A DNA stretch of 64,000 bases, from assembly GCF_002093115.1 (NCBI RefSeq), contig NZ_NAAD01000019.1, positions 1 to 64,000 of the forward strand, in the 5' to 3' direction. Made by a program: the position numbers and the translations under genes. Below the pieces are notes generated by a model. It was not told the DNA's origin. It made no database searches and saw only the letters and a program-made list of their open reading frames with translations. Positions 1 through 8,830 of the stretch are shown here, one piece after another (position 1 is the first letter of the stretch; the number at the start of each line of letters is the position of its first letter). This DNA is from Geothermobacter hydrogeniphilus. GTDB taxonomy: Bacteria > Desulfobacterota > Desulfuromonadia > Desulfuromonadales > Geothermobacteraceae.

Positions 1-78
1 AGGCGAAAGGGAGTCCCCTGGCCGCTTGTGCCTTTACCTTTAGCCCTTGGCCGATCCTGGAATTTAAGGGGTAGATTT

Positions 79-387
79 ATGATTGACCAGTTATTTCATG
101 ACATGGAACAGCAGTGCGACACGACGAAGGTAGCAAAGGAAACCAGCTACTATTTTTCCGTCGACGAGGCCAGAAAGACGGTTTTTCTGTCGGCCGACGG
201 TTGCCGGGTTGTGGATGGTAAGGCGACGGAGACGGCGGATTGCGTCTGCAAGACCAGTTACACGTTTCTGACCAGGATCTGGCATGAAGGTTATGTACCG
301 GGAGTAAAGGATTTTCTTTCAGGTTCGATCAAGTCAAATAATCCGGCGGCCCTGCAGGACTTGTTGAAAGCCTGTGGAAAGATTTGA
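79..387 (+). CDS. Small SCP2-like (sterol carrier protein fold) protein
   Basis: A 102-aa soluble protein without a signal peptide or membrane segment. The start at 79 is chosen because a purine-rich TAAGGGG lies just upstream; an in-frame extension to 28 has no ribosome binding site and an implausible N-terminus. The C-terminal half (a TSYTFLTRIWHEGYVPGVKDF stretch followed by a hydrophobic LQDLLKACGKI tail) resembles small SCP2-like lipid-binding domains that are common in anaerobes. That family suggestion is tentative and rests on pattern recognition only. The gene lies 325 bp upstream of the rnf operon, which has its own promoter, so a shared function is not implied. Confidence 0.6.
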   Translation: MIDQLFHDMEQQCDTTKVAKETSYYFSVDEARKTVFLSADGCRVVDGKATETADCVCKTSYTFLTRIWHEGYVPGVKDFLSGSIKSNNPAALQDLLKACGKI

Positions 388-540
388 ACCCCGCGACAGT
401 AAACCCTTTGCCGTTGGGTCGTGCGGAGCGCCTGAGGTTTTGAAAAAAGCATTCGCGCCAGGCAGTTGCGCCCGGTGCCCGGTATAATCTCCCGGCGTCA
501 GGTGCGGTCTCGGTGCAAGATCGAAAAGAGCATTGTCGGC

Positions 541-569
541 GGGGGTGTTTCCAGGAGGGGAACACCCCC
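541..569 (+). other. G/C-rich hairpin in the gap before rnfA
   Basis: GGGGGTGTT (541-549) and AACACCCCC (561-569) form a perfect 9-bp stem with an 11-nt loop. The right arm is followed by GGGTGTATTTA rather than a T-run, so it is not a convincing intrinsic terminator for the upstream gene. It could be a transcript-end or regulatory hairpin. The rest of the 325-bp gap shows only the rnf promoter at 647-676. Confidence 0.4.
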
Positions 570-646
570 GGGTGTATTTATGCAAGACCCTGGAACGTAA
601 CGACAATTTACATTTCTGGGTTTGGTCAGATGGAATAAGTATTCAT

Positions 647-676
647 TTGACAGTTGCCGGTCCGCTGTTTTATAAG
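647..676 (+). promoter_or_regulatory. Putative sigma-70 promoter of the rnf operon
   Basis: A perfect -35 TTGACA (647-652) is followed by an 18-bp spacer and a near-consensus -10 TATAAG (671-676). Transcription would start near 683, about 30 bases before the rnfA ATG, leaving room for the AGGAG ribosome binding site at 697-701. Confidence 0.65.
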
Positions 677-712
677 GTCTGGTCTGGCCATTTTTCAGGA
701 GTGTGCATAGTT

Positions 713-1294
713 ATGGTTGAACTGATCCTTATTCTGATCAGCGCGATCTTCGTCAACAACTTTGTTCTGGCGCGGTTTCTCGGTATTTGTCCCTTCCTCG
801 GGGTGTCGAAGAAGGTTGAGACGGCGCTTGGCATGGGGATGGCGGTGACCTTCGTCATGACCGTTGCGGCCGTGGTGACCTGGCTGATCCAGTACTTCAT
901 TCTGATTCCCTTCAATATCGAGTATCTGCAGACCATTGCCTTTATACTCGTGATTGCCTCCCTGGTGCAGCTGGTGGAGATGGTCATTCAGAAGGTAAGC
1001 CCGGTTCTTTACCAGTCTCTCGGCATTTTTTTGCCCCTGATTACAACAAATTGCGCCGTTCTCGGTTTGGCAGTACTTAATATCCAGAAGGGTTACAGTT
1101 TCCTGGAGAGTGTTGTCTTTGCGATCGGCGCGGCCCTCGGTTTTACCCTCGCCATGGTTCTCTTTGCCGGTTTGCGAGAGCGGATCGACCTTTGTCCGGT
1201 GCCGAAAAGTTTTCGTGGTACGGCGATCGCTTTGGTCACGGCGGGATTGCTCTCGCTGGCGTTCATGGGTTTTGCCGGTCTGGTCAAGGGATAA
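713..1294 (+). CDS. rnfA: Rnf electron transport complex subunit RnfA
   Basis: A 193-aa integral membrane protein, one of the two homologous membrane subunits (with RnfE) of the ion-pumping ferredoxin:NAD+ oxidoreductase. The sequence shows about six hydrophobic segments and the family signatures near the N-terminus (residues 13-30, [20 protein letters not shown]) and [11 protein letters not shown] in the middle; the conserved Cys residues bind an intramembrane [2Fe-2S] cluster in characterised Rnf complexes. The start at 713 has AGGAG 12 bases upstream; an in-frame extension to 533 would add a nonsense-like leader. It is the first gene of rnfABCDGE. Confidence 0.96.
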   Translation: MVELILILISAIFVNNFVLARFLGICPFLGVSKKVETALGMGMAVTFVMTVAAVVTWLIQYFILIPFNIEYLQTIAFILVIASLVQLVEMVIQKVSPVLYQSLGIFLPLITTNCAVLGLAVLNIQKGYSFLESVVFAIGAALGFTLAMVLFAGLRERIDLCPVPKSFRGTAIALVTAGLLSLAFMGFAGLVKG

Positions 1295-1307
1295 GGGACG
1301 AGACAAG

Positions 1308-2156
1308 ATGATTGCAGCAGTTATCAGTCTGGGTGGCATCGGCCTGGCGGCAGCAGTCGCCCTGGGGGTGGCGGCGAAAAAGTTTGCCGTCGAGGTTGAC
1401 CCGCGCGAAGCGGCGATTCTCGAGGTTCTCTCCGGAGCCAATTGCGGGGCCTGTGGTCTGCCCGGCTGCAGTGCTTATGCCAAGGCCGTTGTTGAAGAGG
1501 GGGTTCCCGCCAATCTCTGCAGTCCCGGTGGTCAGGCGACCATTGAAGCGATTGCTGCGATCATGGGGGTTGCCGCCGAGGCGATGGTGCCGCAGGTGGC
1601 GGTGGTACGCTGTCAGGGGGACAACCGCAAGGCCAAAAACAAGTTTCATTATCTCGGTCTGCAGGATTGCAATGCCGCCCAGCGTATTGCAGACGGCCCG
1701 AAGGCCTGTCCGGGCGGATGCCTCGGCCTCGGCGGCTGTGAGCGGGTCTGCCCCTTCGGTGCGATTGAAATGACCGCTGACGGCATTGCCGTGATCAGCC
1801 GCGACAAGTGTACCGGCTGCAAGAAGTGTGTTGCCGCCTGCCCGCGCAACGTCATCGCCATGACCCCCCGTACGGCGACGGTCCATGTCCTCTGCAACAG
1901 CCATGACAAGGGTGCCGTGGTGCGCAAGTATTGCGAGGTCGGCTGCATCGGCTGCCAGATCTGCAAGAAGACGGCACCGGGAGCCTATCTCATCGAGGAT
2001 TTTCTCGCCCGGGTGGTCTATGAAGAGGAGCAGGATGCGGCCCCGGGCATTGAGAAGTGCCCCACCAAGTGCATCCGTGATTTTGCGCTCGGCTATCCGG
2101 AGGGGAGCAGTTTCAAGGCAGCGGAATCCAGGCCCGAACCGGAACATGCGGCCTGA
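1308..2156 (+). CDS. rnfB: Rnf complex ferredoxin subunit RnfB
   Basis: A 282-aa electron-entry subunit of Rnf. An N-terminal hydrophobic anchor (residues 1-22) is followed by the RnfB four-Cys cluster motif (C46, C49, C54, C71), then a Cys-rich region with CPFGAIE, a ferredoxin motif CTGCKKCVAACPRNVI, and further Cys (GCIGCQIC and the C-terminal CPTKC). This is the usual multi-[4Fe-4S] architecture that takes electrons from reduced ferredoxin. ATG 1308 lies 13 bases after the rnfA stop, with AAGGGACG upstream. The tail is charged and low in complexity. Confidence 0.96.
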   Translation: MIAAVISLGGIGLAAAVALGVAAKKFAVEVDPREAAILEVLSGANCGACGLPGCSAYAKAVVEEGVPANLCSPGGQATIEAIAAIMGVAAEAMVPQVAVVRCQGDNRKAKNKFHYLGLQDCNAAQRIADGPKACPGGCLGLGGCERVCPFGAIEMTADGIAVISRDKCTGCKKCVAACPRNVIAMTPRTATVHVLCNSHDKGAVVRKYCEVGCIGCQICKKTAPGAYLIEDFLARVVYEEEQDAAPGIEKCPTKCIRDFALGYPEGSSFKAAESRPEPEHAA

Positions 2157-2188
2157 GTCCATGATTCAGGATGATCCCAGGTAGACAC

Positions 2189-3505
2189 ATGCAACTGAAG
2201 ACATTTCCCGGCGGGCTGCATCCGCCAGACAACAAACAGTGGTCGGCACACAAGCCGATCGAGGATTGTCCGCTGCCCGAGGAACTGATCGTCCCTCTCG
2301 GCCAGCATATCGGCGCCCCGGCCGTTCCCTGTGTCGCGGTCGGCGATCTGGTCAAAAGGGGGCAGGTCATCGGTGAGGCGAAAGGTTTTGTCTCGGTTCC
2401 GGTTCATGCTCCGACCTCCGGGGAAGTGATCGCCGTCGAGGATCGTCCTCACCCGATGGGCAGGGATCTGCCGGCCGTGGTGATCAGGGCTGACGGCGAG
2501 GACGCCTGGGGAGACCTGCCGGCACCCCTCGACATTGCCGCCGCGACGATTGATGAGTTGCGTCAGCGGATCCTTTCCTGCGGTATTGTCGGCATGGGCG
2601 GTGCAACCTTCCCGGCCCATGTCAAGCTCTCCCCCCCGGATGAAAAGCCGATCGACACCCTGATTCTCAACGGCGTCGAATGCGAGCCGTTTCTGACCGC
2701 CGACCATCGACTGATGCTCGAAGAGAGCGAGCGTATTCTTTCCGGAATCGCGGTGTTGCAGAAGATTCTCGGTGTCAGGCAGACCTTTATCGGTATCGAG
2801 GCCAACAAGCCGGATGCCATCGAGTTGCTGTCCCGGGCCTGCGCCGACCTGTCTGTCGAAGTGACCCCGCTGGAAGTCAAATATCCTCAGGGAGCGGAGA
2901 AGCAGCTGATCCTGGCCTGTGTCGACCGTGAAGTTCCTTCCGGGGGATTGCCGATGGATGTCGGCGTGGTGGTGCAGAATGTCGGTACCTGTGCCGCGAT
3001 TGCCGACGCGGTGTTGCGCGGCATCCCCCTGATTGAACGCATCGCCACCATCTCCGGTCCGGCTCTTGTCGAGCCGAAGAATCTGCGGGTGCGGATCGGT
3101 ACCCCGCTGCGGAAACTGGTGGAGGTCTGCGGCGGCACCAGGGTCGAGCCGGCCAAGATCATCATGGGGGGACCGATGATGGGCATGACCCAGCTCTCCC
3201 TGGAGGTTCCGGCAATTCGCGGCACATCCGGCCTGCTGCTGTTCACCGCCGACCAGGTTTCGACGCGTCCCGAAGGGCCCTGTATCCGTTGTGGCCGCTG
3301 CGTCCGAGCCTGTCCGGCGCATATCCTGCCGACCACCATTGCCGCCTATGCCCGCCTCGACCTCTTCGAAGAGGCGGAAGCTTACAATGCCCTCGACTGC
3401 ATCGAGTGCGGATGCTGTACCTATTCCTGTCCGGCGGCGCTGCCGCTGGTGCAGTCGATCCGTTATGCCAAAAACGCCATCCTGGCCAAGCGAAGGAAGG
3501 TGTAA
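2189..3505 (+). CDS. rnfC: Rnf complex NADH-binding subunit RnfC
   Basis: A 438-aa peripheral subunit that exchanges electrons with NAD(H) through FMN and [4Fe-4S] clusters. Residues around 120-150 (MGGATFPAHVKLSPP) match the nucleotide/FMN domain shared with NuoF. The C-terminus carries two ferredoxin motifs, CIRCGRCVRACPAHILP and CIECGCCTYSCPAALPL. The start at 2189 is preferred because AGGT lies at a usual distance; ATG 2171 is an in-frame alternative adding six residues. It sits between rnfB and rnfD in the standard order. Confidence 0.95.
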   Translation: MQLKTFPGGLHPPDNKQWSAHKPIEDCPLPEELIVPLGQHIGAPAVPCVAVGDLVKRGQVIGEAKGFVSVPVHAPTSGEVIAVEDRPHPMGRDLPAVVIRADGEDAWGDLPAPLDIAAATIDELRQRILSCGIVGMGGATFPAHVKLSPPDEKPIDTLILNGVECEPFLTADHRLMLEESERILSGIAVLQKILGVRQTFIGIEANKPDAIELLSRACADLSVEVTPLEVKYPQGAEKQLILACVDREVPSGGLPMDVGVVVQNVGTCAAIADAVLRGIPLIERIATISGPALVEPKNLRVRIGTPLRKLVEVCGGTRVEPAKIIMGGPMMGMTQLSLEVPAIRGTSGLLLFTADQVSTRPEGPCIRCGRCVRACPAHILPTTIAAYARLDLFEEAEAYNALDCIECGCCTYSCPAALPLVQSIRYAKNAILAKRRKV

Positions 3506-3507
3506 CC

Positions 3508-4497
3508 GTGGCCAACCAGCTCTATCTGTCAAGCTCCCCGCACTTCAGTTCCGGTGAGAGCACCGACCGCCTCATGCGTCAGGTCATCTATGCCCTGTTG
3601 CCCGCTGCTGCGGTCTCGGTCTACATGTTCGGTCTGCCGGCCCTGGTGACTCTGCTGATTTGCACTCTGGCCAGTATCGGCTTCGAGGCCGTTTGTCAGA
3701 AACTGATGGGCCGCCCCCGGACTCTCGGCGACGGCAGCGCTGCTTTAACCGGCATTCTGCTGGCGCTCAACCTGCCGGCTTCAAGCCCCTGGTGGATGAG
3801 CCTGATCGGCGCCTTCGTGGCGATCGTCATCGCCAAGCAGATCTATGGGGGGTTGGGGTACAATCCCTTCAACCCCGCCCTGGTGGCACGGGTGGTGCTG
3901 CTGATCTCCTTCCCGGTGCAGATGACCCGCTGGACCGCGCCGGCGCCGCTTTCGCTCAGTTTCGACTCCGTGACCAGTGCCACGCCGCTGGGGCAGGCCA
4001 AGGAGGCGGTGATGCTGCACGGCGCCCTGCCGGCAGATCTGGCGGCAGGCTTCGGTGATTTCTTTCTCGGTCGGATGGGCGGCAGTCTCGGCGAGGTTTC
4101 CGCCCTGGCGTTGCTGCTCGGCGGTCTCTACCTGATCTGGAAGAAGGTCATCACCTGGCATACTCCGGTCAGTTACCTGGCCACGGTGGTTGTCTTTTCC
4201 GGCATTTTCTGGCTGGTAGACGGGACCCGCTATCCCGACCCCCTCTTTCATCTGCTGACCGGCGGTCTGCTGCTCGGTGCGTTTTTCATGGCGACCGACA
4301 TGGTCACCACCCCGGTGACCCCGCGCGGGATGCTGGTTTTCGGCGTTGGTTGTGGTCTGCTGACGGTGCTGATCAGGCTTTTCGGCGGTTACCCCGAGGG
4401 GGTTTCCTTTGCCATTTTGCTGATGAACGCGGCCACGCCGCTGATCGATCGCTATACTCAGCCGAAGAAGTTCGGCTTTGTCCCTGAGAAGGCCTGA
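3508..4497 (+). CDS. rnfD: Rnf complex membrane flavoprotein subunit RnfD
   Basis: A 329-aa polytopic membrane protein with about nine hydrophobic segments. It contains the motif SVTSATPLG with T159, which fits the Ser/Thr-x-Ala-Thr flavinylation site where RnfD carries covalent FMN. The GTG start at 3508 has a strong AAGGAAGG ribosome binding site at 3493-3500 and follows the rnfC stop by two bases; longer in-frame starts would run through rnfC. RnfD passes electrons across the membrane together with RnfG. Confidence 0.95.
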   Translation: MANQLYLSSSPHFSSGESTDRLMRQVIYALLPAAAVSVYMFGLPALVTLLICTLASIGFEAVCQKLMGRPRTLGDGSAALTGILLALNLPASSPWWMSLIGAFVAIVIAKQIYGGLGYNPFNPALVARVVLLISFPVQMTRWTAPAPLSLSFDSVTSATPLGQAKEAVMLHGALPADLAAGFGDFFLGRMGGSLGEVSALALLLGGLYLIWKKVITWHTPVSYLATVVVFSGIFWLVDGTRYPDPLFHLLTGGLLLGAFFMATDMVTTPVTPRGMLVFGVGCGLLTVLIRLFGGYPEGVSFAILLMNAATPLIDRYTQPKKFGFVPEKA

Positions 4498-4500
4498 CGA

Positions 4501-5106
4501 ATGAATACGACCCTGCGTCTTGCCATTGTTCTGACCCTGATTACCGCTCTGGCCGGCTTGATCCTCTCCGTGGTCGAGTCGGTGACCCGGGCGCCGATTG
4601 CCGAGCAGCGCCGCCTCGAAACGGTTCGGGCTCTGAAGGCGGTCCTCCCTGATCTGGATAATGCTCCCGATGCCGATACGGTGGTTCTGCCGGTCGGTAC
4701 CGACAAGAAGGGCAGGCCGGTCGAGCGTACCTTCTACCGTGGCCGCAAGGGGGGCAGGTTGACGGGTATCGCCTTCAAGGTCATCGCCCCCGAGGGCTAT
4801 AGCGGCAATATCGAGATCATGGTCGGGGTGACACCGGAGAGGCTGGTAAGCGGCATCGCCATTCTCAGCCATGCGGAGACTCCGGGCCTGGGAGCGAAGA
4901 TTATCGAACCGCAGTTCCGCGATCAGTTCAAGGGCAAGGGACTGGACAATGCCGATTGGCGGGTGAAGAAGGATGGCGGCCAGTTCGACCAGATCACCGG
5001 GGCGACTATCTCGCCGCGTGCGGTAGTCAAGGCGGTCAAACAGGGACTCGAATTCCTGCGTGATCATGAGTCGCAGGTCGTGGCCGACCGGGAGGTGAAA
5101 CAATGA
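4501..5106 (+). CDS. rnfG: Rnf complex covalent-FMN subunit RnfG
   Basis: A 201-aa protein with one N-terminal membrane anchor (residues 7-27) and an FMN-binding domain. The flavinylation motif TGAT (166-169), within DQITGATISPRAV, is present with acceptor T169. Family knowledge places the FMN on the outer side of the membrane. The gene starts three bases after rnfD and its last four bases overlap rnfE, indicating translational coupling. Confidence 0.95.
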   Translation: MNTTLRLAIVLTLITALAGLILSVVESVTRAPIAEQRRLETVRALKAVLPDLDNAPDADTVVLPVGTDKKGRPVERTFYRGRKGGRLTGIAFKVIAPEGYSGNIEIMVGVTPERLVSGIAILSHAETPGLGAKIIEPQFRDQFKGKGLDNADWRVKKDGGQFDQITGATISPRAVVKAVKQGLEFLRDHESQVVADREVKQ

Positions 5107-5735
5107 ATCTCGGCAAGGAATTTCTCAAGGGGTTGTGGCAGGAAAATCCGGTTTTCAAACTGGTCCTCGGCATGTGCCCGACCCTGGCGGTGACCACCTC
5201 GGCCGAAAACGGGTTGGGGATGGGTCTGGCGACCACCTTCGTGCTGGTCTGTGCCAATATCACCATCGCCCTGTTGCGCAAATTGATTCCGGGCGGGGTG
5301 CGCATCCCGGCCTTCATCGTCGTTATCGCCTCCTTCGTCACCGTGGTGCAGATGCTGATGGAAGCTTATGCCTATGACCTGTTCAAGGCCCTCGGCATTT
5401 TCATTCCATTGATTGTCGTCAACTGCCTGATCCTCGGCCGCGCCGAGGCCTTTGCCTCGAAAAACGGTATCTTTGCCTCTCTGATCGACGGCTTGGGGAT
5501 GGGGCTCGGCTTTGCCCTGAGTCTGACGGTGATCGGTGCGGTGCGGGAACTGTTCGGCTCCGGCGCGGTTTTCGGTATGCCGCTGTTGTCACTGTTTCCC
5601 GCCTACAAGCCGGTGATCCTGATGATCCTTCCGCCCGGCGCGTTTATTACCCTCGGTTTTCTGCTGGCCGGGATCAATCGGCTTGAGGCCCGCACGGGGG
5701 CGTCCGGTGAAAATAAAGGCGGCCATTGCTGTTGA
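5103..5735 (+). CDS. rnfE: Rnf electron transport complex subunit RnfE
   Basis: A 210-aa polytopic membrane subunit homologous to RnfA, with about six hydrophobic segments. It shows the N-terminal ENPVFKLVLGMCPTLAVTTS signature and IVVNCLILGRAEAFA in the middle, with conserved Cys in the membrane. The start overlaps the rnfG stop (ATGA). It ends with a short hydrophilic GGHCC tail. It is the last rnf gene; a minus-strand pseudogene follows 30 bases later. Confidence 0.95.
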   Translation: MNLGKEFLKGLWQENPVFKLVLGMCPTLAVTTSAENGLGMGLATTFVLVCANITIALLRKLIPGGVRIPAFIVVIASFVTVVQMLMEAYAYDLFKALGIFIPLIVVNCLILGRAEAFASKNGIFASLIDGLGMGLGFALSLTVIGAVRELFGSGAVFGMPLLSLFPAYKPVILMILPPGAFITLGFLLAGINRLEARTGASGENKGGHCC

Positions 5736-5765
5736 GTCCGGCCGCTGATTCCGCTACCGGAGTGT

Positions 5766-6259
5766 TTATTTCTCCAGGTCCGCTGCCGTTTGGGACAGGT
5801 TGTCCGGGGGAGGTTCGAGAGCAGGATTGACCGACTCGTCGCTGATCGGATCGAGAGAGGTAACCCGGTTGCGGCCGTCTTTTTTTGATCTGTAGAGTCC
5901 GCGGTCGGCCCTTTCAACAAGGTTTTCACCGCTGTCCTTGAGGGTAATCGCCGCGACACCGGAACTGGCGGTCAGGGGGGGGCGCCGGTTTCCGGGCACG
6001 GAGTCGCAGCAATGCGTCGGCTGAGTTTTCCGCGGTGACGCACGTTTTGCGACATGGTGTTGCCGGCAGCAGGATCAGAAACTCTTCCCCCCCCACCGCC
6101 GGAGTTGCAACAGTAACCGAGAATTTGATCGGCCTTGAAGCCGGTCAGTCGTTCGGCGGCCGGATTCTAGTAGAGGATCCGGCGTTGCTGGCCGACGAAG
6201 TAGACCCCCTCGGCCAGATGGTCGACCATCCGTTTGTAGAAATCGATCTGCAGCGGCAT
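5766..6259 (-). pseudogene. Decayed PAS-GGDEF protein gene (internal deletion, stop and frameshift)
   Basis: Read on the minus strand, a good start (GGAGGGAATCCC then ATG at 6259) opens a PAS-like domain, FYKRMVDHLAEGVYFVG, which hits a TAG stop after RRILY and continues NPAAERLTGFKADQILGY. The reading then jumps into a GGDEF domain with a GGEEFLILLP-like active-site stretch in another frame, and after a second frameshift near 6000 into the GGDEF C-terminus PLTASSGVAAITL...ADRGLYRSKKDGRNRV. The sequence between PAS and GGDEF is missing. These three lesions show a dead diguanylate-cyclase-type gene. It lies just downstream of the histidine kinase gene on the same strand. Confidence 0.8.
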
Positions 6260-6325
6260 GGGATTCCCTCCAGTTTGTTCATTAAAACATCGATCCCGCT
6301 GTCTGTACAACCTGGACCCGCGGAC

Positions 6326-8068
6326 TCATTGGTTCAGGCGTAAGCTTCCTTCACTCAGAACCTCCTGGACCTTGCCGACCAGTCCCTCTCCGGTAAAGGG
6401 TTTGGCGAGAAAGGCTCCCGCTTGTCCGCTGAGAAAATCAGAGCTGAAAGTGACCTGTCCATAGCCGGACAGGAACAGGACCTGAAGGTCAGGTTGCAGG
6501 CGTCTCAGGTTGCGCGCCAGCAGCGGTCCGCTCAGTGTCGGCATGACCATGTCTGTCACCAGCAGAGAGATTTCGCTGTGATGATGGTCAAATAATTCCT
6601 GGGCAAGTTCGACGTCCCCGGCCGGGATGACCTGGAATCCGCTTTCCAGCAAGGCCTTGGTGGCGAACTTGAGAACCTCCGGGTCATCTTCCACCAGCAG
6701 TAATTTACCCATGCGGCAGAGGTTGGGGGTGGCCGTTGCCGGCAGGTCAACCTCGGGGCCGTCGTCAGTTCGGGGCAGATAGATGGTGAAGCAGCAGCCC
6801 TGGTTCGGGGCGCTCTCCACAGTGATATAGCCGCCGCTCTGCTTGACAATGCCATAGACCGTGGCCAGTCCGAGTCCGGTTCCCTTGCCCTTTTCCTTGG
6901 TCGTGAAAAAAGGCTGAAAAATTTTCTTCTGGTCTTCGGGACTGATGCCGTTGCCGGTGTCCCTGATGCTGAACCAGACATAGTGTCCTTTTTTTGAGCC
7001 GGGATGAAGGAGGGTGAACGGCCGGTCGAATTCCCGGCAGCCGCTGCGGATGATAATGCGGCCACCGTTGGGCATGGCGTCACGGGCATTGATCACCAGG
7101 TTCATCAGTATCTGTTCAAGCTGGCCGGGGTCAGCCTTGATGTAGGGCAGGGAGTCCGCGAGTTCGACCTCGAAGGTGATATCTTCTCTGATCAGCCGGC
7201 GCAGCATTTTCTGCAGATTGTCGATGCGCGAATTGAGATCGAGAACCTGCGGCTGCAGCATCTGTCGACGACTGAAGGCGAGCAATTGTCGTGAGAGTTC
7301 TGCCGCCTTCCGGCCGGCATCCAGTACGATGCCGAGATCCTGATGGGCGGAGGTTTTTTCTGGAAGATTTTTTCTGACCAGCGAGGTGTAGCCATTGATG
7401 ACTGTCAGCATATTGTTGAAGTCGTGAGCGACCCCGGCGGCAAGCTGTCCGAGGGCTTCCATCTTCTGTGCCTGGCGCAATTCGTTTTCGGCCTGTTGCC
7501 GGGCCAGGCGGTCGCGGGCGGCGGCGATGCCGAGAGCGATGGTGTGTCCTATGGCCTCTATCTCCCCGCATATCTCAGCATTGAACCCCTGTCGGCGATT
7601 AAAGAGAAACAAGGCGCCGATAGCACTGCCATCGGTTTGCAGGGGCAGGGCCAGCATCGACTGGATAGAAGTCGGAAAGGCGCGCCGCAGCTGTTGGAAG
7701 TCTCCCCGGTCCGGGCTGAGCAGCAGGGATTCACCACGGTCGACCGGCAGTCGCCAGCATTGCTGCGGGAAGCCTTCGGTCCAACTGTCCGGCACGAGCG
7801 GCGAGGGTGTCAGGTCGCAATGCCAGACGTTCCCACAGGCGGCGAGCAACCGTGGTTCCTTGTTGTCTGTCAGGTCGTAGATCAGTCCGCCATCAGTTTC
7901 GAGCAGGTCTGTCGCGGCATTAAGCAGGCTGACGGCCATATTGGGAAGATCACCATGCTGCAGGAATGCCAGACTGGCGGCATTCAGCATCGCGGCGAAG
8001 GAGGTTGAAGCAGGACGCGGGAATGGTTCAGGTCCGGTGGCAACAGCGGACTGTGGCTGGTACAGCAT
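6326..8068 (-). CDS. Hybrid sensor histidine kinase (GAF-HisKA-HATPase-REC)
   Basis: A 580-aa soluble two-component sensor. Residues about 25-185 form a GAF-like sensor domain (TDLLETDGGLIYDL...GALFLFNRR). A coiled-coil linker leads to the HisKA H-box GQLAAGVAHDFNNML with phosphoacceptor H215, then a HATPase domain with N-box N327 and G-boxes DTGNGIS and GKGTGLGLATVYGI. The C-terminus (about 453-575) is a receiver with D506 in LLVTDMVMP and the conserved KPF lysine. There is no transmembrane segment, so the signal is probably cytoplasmic. No separate response regulator is adjacent. A PAS-GGDEF relic lies downstream. Confidence 0.93.
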   Translation of the reverse strand: MLYQPQSAVATGPEPFPRPASTSFAAMLNAASLAFLQHGDLPNMAVSLLNAATDLLETDGGLIYDLTDNKEPRLLAACGNVWHCDLTPSPLVPDSWTEGFPQQCWRLPVDRGESLLLSPDRGDFQQLRRAFPTSIQSMLALPLQTDGSAIGALFLFNRRQGFNAEICGEIEAIGHTIALGIAAARDRLARQQAENELRQAQKMEALGQLAAGVAHDFNNMLTVINGYTSLVRKNLPEKTSAHQDLGIVLDAGRKAAELSRQLLAFSRRQMLQPQVLDLNSRIDNLQKMLRRLIREDITFEVELADSLPYIKADPGQLEQILMNLVINARDAMPNGGRIIIRSGCREFDRPFTLLHPGSKKGHYVWFSIRDTGNGISPEDQKKIFQPFFTTKEKGKGTGLGLATVYGIVKQSGGYITVESAPNQGCCFTIYLPRTDDGPEVDLPATATPNLCRMGKLLLVEDDPEVLKFATKALLESGFQVIPAGDVELAQELFDHHHSEISLLVTDMVMPTLSGPLLARNLRRLQPDLQVLFLSGYGQVTFSSDFLSGQAGAFLAKPFTGEGLVGKVQEVLSEGSLRLNQ

Positions 8069-8334
8069 CTGGCAGATCCTTGGGAGAGGTTTCTCATCTT
8101 ATCGGTTAGAGGGTGAAAAATGATAAGGGTTTCGGGCTTCTGCCTGAAAGAACAGGTATGGGATGGAGATGTCGGACATTGAAAACTGTTTTCGGGAGCA
8201 ATTCCTGGCTCTTGTCGGCCCGGAAATAAAAGAAAGTTCATCCTTTTTCAGGTATGCCCTCAACCCGATCTCGCAGACGTATTGAGAGACATGTAACATC
8301 TTGAAAAACAACTACTTTTTATAAAAAACTCTGC

Positions 8335-8350
8335 ATACAGTATACTGTAT
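8335..8350. promoter_or_regulatory. 16-bp perfect palindrome upstream of the nuo promoter
   Basis: ATACAGTATACTGTAT is a perfect 16-bp inverted repeat ending eight bases before the nuo -35 box. Its size and placement suit an operator for a dimeric regulator acting on nuo or on the divergent histidine kinase gene. A GntR-type site is one possibility; that is a guess. The rest of the 8069-8473 gap shows no gene. Confidence 0.5.
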
Positions 8351-8357
8351 TTTTTGC

Positions 8358-8386
8358 TTGACAATGGGCGGGTTTTGTCCTACCTT
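8358..8386 (+). promoter_or_regulatory. Putative sigma-70 promoter of the nuo operon
   Basis: A perfect TTGACA (8358-8363) is separated by exactly 17 bp from TACCTT (8381-8386), which keeps the conserved T, A and final T of a -10 box. Transcription would begin near 8393, giving a leader of about 80 nt before nuoA. A palindromic candidate operator lies immediately upstream. Confidence 0.5.
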
Positions 8387-8473
8387 GCACACGCTTAAAA
8401 GCCGTAAACGGCATCTTTGCGCCTTCTTGCCTAAACTTCAGCTAGCCGCGTGCTGTTGGGAGGAGCTTCTTCT

Positions 8474-8830
8474 ATGTTGGACAGTTATTTACCGATTATT
8501 GTTCTTATTGTCATTGCTCTGGCTTTTGCCGTCGGGACGATCGTTATGTCGCACCTGATCGGCCACAGGAAGCCGAGCGCTGTCAAGCTTGCGCCGTACG
8601 AGTGCGGCATGCCTCTGGTGGGCAGCGCTCGGGAGCGCCTCTCGATCAAGTTCTACATCATTGCGATGCTTTTTATCGTTTTTGATATCGAGGCGGTTTT
8701 TCTCTATCCCTGGGCGGTGGTCTTCAAGAGGCTCGGGATGTTCGGGTTTGCTGAGATGGGTGTTTTTATTTTCATCCTGCTGGTCGGCTACGTCTATGTC
8801 TGGAAAAAAGGAGCTTTGGAATGGGAGTAG
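8474..8830 (+). CDS. nuoA: NADH-quinone oxidoreductase subunit A
   Basis: A 118-aa membrane subunit of complex I with three transmembrane segments. It has the family motifs [12 protein letters not shown] (the Cys-containing loop at the quinone chamber) and [21 protein letters not shown]. The start at 8474 is set by AGGAG at 8461-8465; a start at 8450 would lack spacing. The end overlaps nuoB by 10 bases. It is the first of 14 nuo genes in canonical order. Confidence 0.97.
   Translation: MLDSYLPIIVLIVIALAFAVGTIVMSHLIGHRKPSAVKLAPYECGMPLVGSARERLSIKFYIIAMLFIVFDIEAVFLYPWAVVFKRLGMFGFAEMGVFIFILLVGYVYVWKKGALEWE

Noticed and set aside
483-488. TATAAT box upstream of rnf as a second promoter
   Set aside because: No -35-like sequence at proper spacing; the promoter at 647-676 is much better placed.
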